NCBI RefSeq assembly: GCF_022213065.1
Contig: NZ_JAKLJA010000064.1
Coordinates: 1 to 32,049, forward strand
Direction: 5' to 3'
Source of the DNA: Paraburkholderia tagetis
Lineage (GTDB): Bacteria > Pseudomonadota > Gammaproteobacteria > Burkholderiales > Burkholderiaceae
Length of the DNA: 32,049 nt
How positions within the stretch are numbered: the stretch's first letter is position 1; each line of letters opens with the position of its first letter. This document shows, one piece after another, positions 26,529-32,049 of the stretch. The notes under the pieces are model-generated. The model did no database searches. It was not told where the DNA came from and was given only the letters and a program-made list of their open reading frames with translations. The position numbers and the translations under genes were made by a program.

Positions 26529-26556
26529 AGCCCGCGCTCCTTGCGGAAAGCGGGCT
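26529..26556 (-). terminator. Intrinsic terminator, minus strand
   Basis: A 7-bp stem AGCCCGC / GCGGGCT with a 14-nt loop, followed on the minus strand by TTTTTT. It lies 60 bp after a TAA at 26616 and may end either the ancestral gene there or read-through from the recombinase operon. Confidence 0.75.
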
Positions 26557-26615
26557 CCGATACGGCGCCGCAAGACACGCGCTCGGCAGCGCACCTTGCG
26601 TGGGCTGGACGTCGC

Positions 26616-26714
26616 TTAGACGTTGAGCGACCACACCAGAGCGCATTGGGCATGGACACGTACGTAAGTGTCTGTTTCGACTAGGAATTTCGGTGTGTTA
26701 TGGATGTCCATGCC
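26616..26714 (-). pseudogene. Possible 3' remnant of a chromosomal gene
   Basis: A minus-strand frame ends ...VRVHAQCALVWSLNV and a TAA at 26616. The last dozen codons use G/C in the third position like host genes, and a proper terminator follows 60 bp on. Upstream, codon use turns AT-rich and the frame ends at a TGA at about 26802, inside the last island gene. This fits a gene tail cut off, or preserved in part, by island insertion. I cannot name the gene, and a frame this short could be chance. Confidence 0.3.
26649..26714. repeat. 10-bp inverted repeat at the island edge
   Basis: GGCATGGACA (26649-26658) and TGTCCATGCC (26705-26714) with a 46-bp spacer. ATGTCCAT at 26704-26711 recurs directly at 26748-26755. 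ACGTACGT lies just inside the left arm. Such clustered repeats are usual at recombinase attachment sites. Confidence 0.55.
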
Positions 26715-26764
26715 GTTGCGCACATCTGAGTTGATTTTGCCTTCGCAATGTCCATAGTTGGTAG

Positions 26765-27187
26765 TTACTTTCTCAACAGTGTGGGCGGGGGAAGCAACTC
26801 GTCAAGCCTAGCCTGAAGGCGAGCTCTTTCCTGCAGGAGTTCGAGCACCTGGCGCTGTGCGCTCGTAAGCTGAGACTGCGCGTTATCGCGCTGTTGCTCG
26901 AGCTGCTTAATCTTTGCGGTTAGGTCCTCACGGTCGCGTCTCCGCCGGTCTTGGCGCTTCCGCTGCAACGCCTTCTCTTGGCAGTTGATTTCCACCCATG
27001 CCTGTATCTCACGAATCAGTGCTGGATAGCGTGCCTTCCTGAGGGCAGTGGGGTCGGTGCCGGCCTCCTTTGCGACGTTGTTCTGGCTCACCGGAGTCCC
27101 GCGCGGCAGCACTTGCGGCTTGTCGGTCTTCAGGCGTTCGAAGGCCAATCGGAACCGTTGTTCTGCAGTCTCAGTTGCGGATGACAT
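26765..27187 (-). CDS. ginD: Small helical coiled-coil protein, GinD-like
   Basis: A 140-residue highly charged protein. Residues 1-55 include GTPVSQNNVAKEAGTDPTALRKARYPALI, which looks like a helix-turn-helix or helix-loop-helix of the DUF6262/TnpC kind. About 75-130 (RRRDREDLTAKIKQLEQQRDNAQSQLTSAQRQVLELLQERARLQARLDELL) is a clear coiled coil. Start ATG 27187 overlaps the end of the preceding recombinase gene by 17 bp, so translation is coupled. By analogy to GInts it is needed for integration and excision, perhaps by bridging recombinases or binding arm sites; this role is inferred. Confidence 0.7.
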   Translation of the reverse strand: MSSATETAEQRFRLAFERLKTDKPQVLPRGTPVSQNNVAKEAGTDPTALRKARYPALIREIQAWVEINCQEKALQRKRQDRRRRDREDLTAKIKQLEQQRDNAQSQLTSAQRQVLELLQERARLQARLDELLPPPTLLRK

Positions 27188-29231
27188 CAAGGTAGCTCCT
27201 CAGACCGTGGGCCTCGGCTTGCAGTGCCCGCGCGCGGGGGCTGTCTGGCTGAGCTTTTTCAATTCGCCGTTCAATGCTTGCAAGCTGCCGCTCGACGGAG
27301 AGCTGTTTTGTTCTGTCATATATCGCGTCCCGGCAAGGCTTGTCGCCGTCGCCCCCCGCACACCTCGCTACCGACTCGATGCCGCCATAGTCGCAATGGC
27401 CATCCTTTGTGCAGCCGCCGAGCCTAGTCTCCCGGAAGGAGACTTCGCCTTTTCGGCCAGCTTTGACAAGCGCATTGAAGTCCTTGTTTCCAATCAGGTT
27501 GACCACAATTTCCTGCTTTCGCCGCTCGCCCAATGGCGAGACATAGCGCTCTCCCACAAGGGTTTCAATCTGCTTGGCCATCACCTCGTATCGGGCCGCC
27601 ACGGTCAGGCCCTCGAAGTCCTCGTTGAAGCGAGCCCGACTGTAGTTCTGTCCGTAATATAGGGTTTGGAGCAGCGTAAGATGCTTCATGATGACCTGGA
27701 TAGAACTGTCGCTCAAAAGGCCACTGGCGAACATGTTGATTCCGCCCGTGCGTCGGAGCTGGTGATAAGCCAACGGCCAGGTCTCGCCAACCTTGAACTT
27801 CCCGCCCTTGTCTAGGTTCGGAGTGAACATGCGAGCAGTCACAAGGTCGTCCTCGGTAATCTTCATCTGCTCGGGGTCAAAGAGGCGTGGGTACCTCTGC
27901 ATCAGGAACTGGTAGGACGGCACCTTCGGGCGCGTCGAATAAGGACTCCACCCACTCGGAATGGCTGACCACGGTTCGAACGCGGTTTGGAAAAGGTAGG
28001 GATTAGCTTGGTCGTCATCGCTGCAATTCACCTTCGGATTGGCAGCTGCGCACCGCATGCGCAGCTTGGCGACCACTGTCATTGCGTCTACTGCCACCTC
28101 GACGCTGGGGCTCGTCGGCCATCGAGCGTCACTGTCCGGGTCGGTTTTGGTGGTGTCACCGCAAATGACAGGGATGCGACCTAGGGCTGGGTCCTCCTCC
28201 CAGATAAGGCAATCCGCCCTCAACGCGCCAGCCTCTTCTTTTCGTTGGAGAGTGAAGTTGGCGATGTACGAGAGTCCAGTTGATTGAACCAACGTCAAGT
28301 ACGCTGTGAACGACTTGATGTCGATGCTTTTCCTATTCGGTGGCAGAACCCACTTTTCAAGAAGTGTGTCGATACCAAACCGCTGGGCAGTGAGTTCGAA
28401 GCGACCATGGAATTGACGCCCGTTTCGCGCTCCAGCCCCCTTCCTTTGCAAAGTGAACGGGCGGTAGCTGTCGCGTGCTCCCTCATGGCCGAGTGCACAC
28501 GATAATGACCCAAAGTTGTGGGCATAGGCGTCCACACAGAAGTTGAAGCAGTCCTCGACTTGCTGTCTGTGTTTGAGGAAGTCATCGAGACACTCCCTCA
28601 GTCGCCGGACTTGGTAGGTCCAGATACGCGGTGGAATGTAAGCGGTTTGCTCCACGTCTTCCTTGCCGTCTTGAAAGGCCTTGGACAGGCGGCTTATGCC
28701 TGCCTCGTCCAGCAGAGTGAAGCCAATCTTCTCCCTTACACGGAGCAGACGGTCCAAAGTAACCAGAGCGCACTGACTGTCAACCGCGCAGGGGTATAGC
28801 CCCGGCACCTTCTCGAGCAGCTTTGGAAATCGAGCGAGGTTGCTCGCCAGAATGCCCTCGTTGTCGCAAAGGACCACAATCCGACGCAAGAGGTTGAATT
28901 GCTTCTTGAGCGAAGACCAACTCCTGGCGCCCTTGGGGCCCCAAACTATCCATGTGGCCAACAGTCTCATTACGTGCTGGTTCTCTGGGCTGAGCGATGG
29001 GGCACTACGATTGTGTCGTCCTCCGGCGAAGTCGAGTTTGAGGGTTGTACCGGCCCACGCAGAGAAATCCCAATAGCTGTGGCCCCATCGTGAAAGGGGA
29101 TAGCCTTGCACATCTTCACTCACAACCCAGTCCGCCGGGGGCGGCCAGTCTGGTGGGCGATAGCATGCACTATCAGGTGGAATCGGGGCGCTGGTCAACT
29201 TCAGTCCAAGTTCGTAAGGCAACATGCTCAC
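27171..29231 (-). CDS. ginC: Large tyrosine-recombinase-type protein, GinC-like
   Basis: A 686-residue protein. The catalytic region is late: LTLVQSTGLSYIANFTLQ (about 312-329) is box I, but Ser321 stands where the first Arg is expected. HQLRRTGGINMFASG (490-504) supplies HxxR. IMKHLTLLQTLYYGQN (514-529) gives the late His517 and the candidate nucleophile Tyr525 or Tyr526. After the core comes a Cys cluster (Cys607, 613, 624, 633; GGCTKDGHC...C...C) that could bind zinc, then a helical tail (about 640-686). It starts at GTG 29231, overlapping the previous gene's stop by 4 bp (GTGA). The long N-terminus (about 300 residues) has no motif that I know. Confidence 0.78.
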   Translation of the reverse strand: MSMLPYELGLKLTSAPIPPDSACYRPPDWPPPADWVVSEDVQGYPLSRWGHSYWDFSAWAGTTLKLDFAGGRHNRSAPSLSPENQHVMRLLATWIVWGPKGARSWSSLKKQFNLLRRIVVLCDNEGILASNLARFPKLLEKVPGLYPCAVDSQCALVTLDRLLRVREKIGFTLLDEAGISRLSKAFQDGKEDVEQTAYIPPRIWTYQVRRLRECLDDFLKHRQQVEDCFNFCVDAYAHNFGSLSCALGHEGARDSYRPFTLQRKGAGARNGRQFHGRFELTAQRFGIDTLLEKWVLPPNRKSIDIKSFTAYLTLVQSTGLSYIANFTLQRKEEAGALRADCLIWEEDPALGRIPVICGDTTKTDPDSDARWPTSPSVEVAVDAMTVVAKLRMRCAAANPKVNCSDDDQANPYLFQTAFEPWSAIPSGWSPYSTRPKVPSYQFLMQRYPRLFDPEQMKITEDDLVTARMFTPNLDKGGKFKVGETWPLAYHQLRRTGGINMFASGLLSDSSIQVIMKHLTLLQTLYYGQNYSRARFNEDFEGLTVAARYEVMAKQIETLVGERYVSPLGERRKQEIVVNLIGNKDFNALVKAGRKGEVSFRETRLGGCTKDGHCDYGGIESVARCAGGDGDKPCRDAIYDRTKQLSVERQLASIERRIEKAQPDSPRARALQAEAHGLRSYLDVIRN

Positions 29232-30916
29232 CGCGTACCCTCCAGCTCTGCGATTTCGTCTCGGAAGTTCGGGTGGAAATCACCCTCGGTGATACGCGCC
29301 TGCGCTTCGGCTGCCCACTCGCGCCTGACCTCGTTGGACTGCTCAAACCATCTCAACTTCTCGTGGATGCGGCTAATAACGAGCTGCGCGGGCGGCACGT
29401 CTTCGTCGCGTTTTGGTAGATGCGCCTTGCTCAGCTCATTTGCCTTGAGATGTCCGAAGCTTGCCAGTGCCCACACATAGTCAAGCGAGTCCACGTCGCG
29501 GTGGTTCTCGCACCACAAGCACCCAGATGCCCTCACGCAATTGGGCTTCGGGGCATCCTTGGGAATCTCCGCTATCTGTTTAGGGATGCCAGTGCATCCA
29601 CCTAGCGCCACAGCTTGCGTCCGCGTCGAATGAGGGTCGAATTTTGACCAGAATCGGGTAGTTTCGACCATGGCACGTTGAAGACTTGGTCGCTCGTACA
29701 CCCGGAGCAATGTCTGCTTCGCGTGTTGTGCCATTTCAGCGGTCAGGTCGGGGTCGGCTGTCGTGCGCAGCAGCCAATTCACCCTTGTGTTCCGCAGTGA
29801 GCGTGACGAGACAAAGGGGAGACCTAGTTCACGGCAGGCCGTTCGAACTCGGGCGCCGCTGAATCTCCTCTCGGGCCTACTTTCGTGGATGCCGATGAAG
29901 GGAAAGAGTCGATTTGAAAACGGAAATAGCTTTCTGCGCCATTCGAGATAGCGTTCAAAGTGAGGTTTGTAGTCTTTGAATATCTCAAATAGCACCGTGC
30001 CACCGCGACGGTCTTTGTGTTCTTTTACCTGATAGCCGTCGAGGTGGCTCACATAGAAGAAATGCTGCAACTCGAGATTGACTGCCTGCGCGAGGTTCAT
30101 TCCCGTCTGCGCGATGAACATGAGCAGCTCAGCCTCTATTCGCAGATTAGCAAGCGGGTACCGCTCCCCAAGTTTCGCGTATTTCTCTGTTCTCGGTTGC
30201 CATCCTTTGTCACCGTTGCGGGTTAGCGTTTTCCCGCTCCTCAGCTTGATTTCAACGGGGAGGGCGGCATCAAGAATCGTCCGAATGGTCAGTTCATCAC
30301 AGATGTCCTGCAGCAAGTGCCCGAAGGCGAATGTATTGCTTAAGCTCTGCTTCTCCGCCTGAACGCCGACCGCAGTTTTTCGCTGTCTCTTCCATTCGAG
30401 GCCGGTCAGTTCGATAATACTGGTGTGTCGTTCGAGGGCGCGGTCCAAAACCGTCCCGACCATCGCAGCATAGCAATAAGCCGAGCGCATGGAGAGATGC
30501 TGATATTCGGGATGACGTGTATTCGCTGGCTTTCCCTTCTTCATACGCGTGCGGTGGAACAACGAATCTGCCCAAGCGCAGTAAGTCTCAGCGACAGCTG
30601 AGACGGTCAACGGACGACAAGTGCGGTCTGCGAATCCGAAGAAGTTCCTCAAGAAGCGTAGCTGTACGAACGCTGTCTCTCGTGAACCGCCGCTACCCAG
30701 CCCCGCCTTGATTTCCGCATGCAGTTTGGATACCAGTTCCAGACGGTCGAGCTGCGGGTCACCCAGCGCCCCGCTGGCTATCAACTGCCCGACGCGGTCT
30801 GCTTTGGCGGCAGCCCCGCCCTTATAAAGCAGAATGGTGAGGTTCCACGGCGTCTCTTTCGCGCCGAAATTGACATCTGGGAAGTTCAGGTCGGGTAGTC
30901 GAAGTTGGTCACGCAT
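29228..30916 (-). CDS. ginB: Tyrosine-recombinase-type protein with degenerate active site, GinB-like
   Basis: A 562-residue protein from ATG 30916 (MRDQLRLPDL). This start overlaps the previous gene's stop as ATGcgTGA; ATG 30961 would add 15 residues. Box I reads AQTGMNLAQAVNLEL, with Asn274 in place of the first catalytic Arg. Box II reads SSRSLRNTRVNWLL, keeping Arg375 but lacking the usual His. MAQHAKQTLLRVYERP keeps the late His398 and Tyr407. A Cys cluster follows (Cys441, 460, 466, 469; GGCTGIP...NCVRASGCLWCENH), probably a zinc-binding element. It likely assists rather than cuts DNA alone. Confidence 0.78.
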   Translation of the reverse strand: MRDQLRLPDLNFPDVNFGAKETPWNLTILLYKGGAAAKADRVGQLIASGALGDPQLDRLELVSKLHAEIKAGLGSGGSRETAFVQLRFLRNFFGFADRTCRPLTVSAVAETYCAWADSLFHRTRMKKGKPANTRHPEYQHLSMRSAYCYAAMVGTVLDRALERHTSIIELTGLEWKRQRKTAVGVQAEKQSLSNTFAFGHLLQDICDELTIRTILDAALPVEIKLRSGKTLTRNGDKGWQPRTEKYAKLGERYPLANLRIEAELLMFIAQTGMNLAQAVNLELQHFFYVSHLDGYQVKEHKDRRGGTVLFEIFKDYKPHFERYLEWRRKLFPFSNRLFPFIGIHESRPERRFSGARVRTACRELGLPFVSSRSLRNTRVNWLLRTTADPDLTAEMAQHAKQTLLRVYERPSLQRAMVETTRFWSKFDPHSTRTQAVALGGCTGIPKQIAEIPKDAPKPNCVRASGCLWCENHRDVDSLDYVWALASFGHLKANELSKAHLPKRDEDVPPAQLVISRIHEKLRWFEQSNEVRREWAAEAQARITEGDFHPNFRDEIAELEGTR

Positions 30917-32049
30917 CTGCGTTGTCCCAGTTTCTGTTTCGGAACCCGGTGAAGGCTTCATTGAAGTCTGCCGCAGCCTGCTTCTTGGCGCGAGTGTTCT
31001 CGAGGAATTTGATATACCCCAAGGTCACTCTCTCGTCTTTGTGAAGCATGGCGTCTCTGACGATTCGAATCGCCTCGGTGGTGTTGGCAGCGCTCTCGAG
31101 CAGGAGTTGCATCAGCCAAGTACCGAATGTGGCGCGAGACTGATGGAACTTAAAGTGCTCCATGAACTGCATTCCAGCCGCGACTGCTCGATTTCTCATT
31201 TCATTGACCAGCCGGTCCACCGTTCCGACGGTGTATGGCTGAGCGCGCCGGGACAGGAAAAGCAGGTTCTTATGCTCTGGTTGCGCTTTCGCTTCTCTTA
31301 GCAGACGCGTTGTCGACGACGCGTAAGTTTTCAGGTCGGCCAAGACTGCTTTCGGCACCATGAGCTCGCCGGAGACTGAGAACTTAGTGGCTACGCCGGT
31401 TCCCGGTCCTACGGGAAGCCGGAACACGCTTGGCGTATGTGGGTCCTCCCGTGCTGTGTGCATGCTAGTCACGGTCAAAGTGGTGATGGTGCCCACGCGT
31501 GCTCCAGTGAAGAAGCCCGCGCTAAGCATCAGGTGCAACTCCTCGGTTTCGTGCTTTGCGGTGTATGCCAGCAATTTGCTCATGTGCTCAGAGCGAAGCG
31601 GCAGAAGACCACCTTCCAGTGGATTGCCCACTCGCTTGCGGTTCGGGATTGATAGGTCGCTACTCACGCGGACCATGGTCCGTTTGAAGCCGACTGCATC
31701 GTGAAAAGGAATGACGGCGAGGCGGTCATTCCACATTGGGGCGTCGGCGCCTACAAGATTGTGCGCGTCGGCGAACCGGTAGAACTGGATGACTGTGCTC
31801 ATGCAGTTCGATGCCGTGCTGCTGGCCAGTATGCCGTCGTCGCGCTTCTCAATGAGGTGCTTTCTGAACTTTCTCAGCACCTGCTCCTCCTTGCGGACGG
31901 GAAAGTGCCTCCAGTCGAGTCCCGTTGCCTCAAGGAATTTGGCATAGCGGCCAAGGTGCTTCATTGTCGCCTTGACAGTTTCGATGTCGACGTTACGAGG
32001 CGCGGCTCTCTCCAAAGCCCAAAGATTTGCTTCGTCCCAGCCTCGACCG
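30909..32049 (-). CDS. ginA: Tyrosine recombinase with complete catalytic set, GinA-like (5' partial)
   Basis: A site-specific recombinase of the XerC/phage integrase fold. The frame is open to the window edge, so the N-terminus is missing; a TTG at 32015 is internal, and the residues before it (GWDEANLWAL) look coding. Residues below are counted from that TTG. ETVKATMKHLGRYAKFLEATG is the SAM-like core-binding domain. Box I is SAGFFTGARVGTI (Arg173), FKFHQSRATFGTWL supplies His291 and Arg294, MLHKDERVTLGYIKFLEN has His325 and the nucleophile Tyr334, and Lys211 is the likely beta-hairpin Lys. It is the first gene of the operon and the only one of the three with all catalytic residues. Confidence 0.85.
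   Translation of the reverse strand, partial: GRGWDEANLWALERAAPRNVDIETVKATMKHLGRYAKFLEATGLDWRHFPVRKEEQVLRKFRKHLIEKRDDGILASSTASNCMSTVIQFYRFADAHNLVGADAPMWNDRLAVIPFHDAVGFKRTMVRVSSDLSIPNRKRVGNPLEGGLLPLRSEHMSKLLAYTAKHETEELHLMLSAGFFTGARVGTITTLTVTSMHTAREDPHTPSVFRLPVGPGTGVATKFSVSGELMVPKAVLADLKTYASSTTRLLREAKAQPEHKNLLFLSRRAQPYTVGTVDRLVNEMRNRAVAAGMQFMEHFKFHQSRATFGTWLMQLLLESAANTTEAIRIVRDAMLHKDERVTLGYIKFLENTRAKKQAAADFNEAFTGFRNRNWDNADA

Larger units (their letters stand above)
26274..26764. other. 491-bp gap between ettA and the recombinase operon
   Basis: From left to right it holds the ettA leader, an unassigned GC-rich stretch, a minus-strand terminator (26529-26556), a possible gene 3' end with stop at 26616, and an AT-richer zone with inverted and direct repeats (26649-26755). 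The base composition falls at about 26,660, which I take as the edge between chromosomal and island DNA. Confidence 0.5.
26640..32049 (-). mobile_element. GInt-like genomic island end (ginABCD recombinase module)
   Basis: Four overlapping minus-strand genes, with AT-richer codon use than the rest of the window, encode three tyrosine-recombinase-type proteins and a small helical protein. This gene order and these sizes match the ginABCD module that defines GInt islands; Tn554 tnpABC is a more distant parallel. The element runs off the right edge. Its left limit is not fixed and is probably between 26,650 and 26,765. Confidence 0.7.

Noticed and set aside
26366..26659. 97-codon minus-strand frame
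   Set aside because: Runs through a terminator hairpin and has no motif; the frame ending at 26616 fits the terminator better.
26600..26770. tRNA gene as island target
   Set aside because: No cloverleaf or tRNA 3' end is visible at the junction.
26765..32049. RIT element (recombinase in trio)
   Set aside because: The second and third proteins are far longer than RIT recombinases and a fourth coiled-coil gene is present, which fits ginABCD better.

Overview
The window is high-GC DNA that reads as a stretch of a Burkholderiaceae chromosome, most like Paraburkholderia/Caballeronia/Burkholderia. This rests on the hemA-prfA-prmC-grxD-ubiX run, the 360-residue PrfA, the UbiX beginning VNTPP and the general codon use. 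No species call is possible from sequence alone.

Layout. 1-6.5 kb: a solitary Eco57I-like adenine DNA methyltransferase (-), a PrmC-like methyltransferase (+), a small unknown protein (-), a Methyltransf_32-like methyltransferase (+) and a DUF1415 protein (-). The gaps here hold several short tandem repeats. 6.6-8.8 kb: a divergent tetR-type regulator / MFS exporter pair. Two near-identical operators lie between the genes, and one fills the 17-bp spacer of both opposed promoters. 9-11.5 kb: a nitroreductase, a YegD-like Hsp70 and a cold-shock protein gene with a strong promoter and a leader of about 137 nt. 11.9-14.4 kb: an APC-family permease facing a 4,5-DOPA-extradiol-dioxygenase-like gene across a strong hairpin.

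14.6-20.1 kb (all -): response regulator, hemA, prfA, prmC, grxD, ubiX. This joins tetrapyrrole synthesis, translation termination (RF1 and the enzyme that methylates its GGQ glutamine), a monothiol glutaredoxin and flavin prenylation for ubiquinone. The response regulator has lost its phospho-acceptor Asp. 20.3-26.3 kb: a small membrane protein, a long-form aminopeptidase P and a HAD hydrolase (+), then an AsmA/DUF748-like protein and the ribosome-associated ABC-F protein EttA (-).

26.6-32.05 kb: the accessory part. Four overlapping minus-strand genes run in from the right edge: three large tyrosine-recombinase-type proteins and a small helical, coiled-coil protein. This matches the ginABCD module of GInt genomic islands (distantly Tn554 tnpABC-like). 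The first protein keeps the full catalytic set, while the second and third have lost key residues and carry C-terminal Cys clusters. A junction-like zone at about 26.6-26.77 kb has an inverted repeat, direct repeats, a drop in GC and a possible gene 3' end followed by a terminator. Any island cargo is outside this window.
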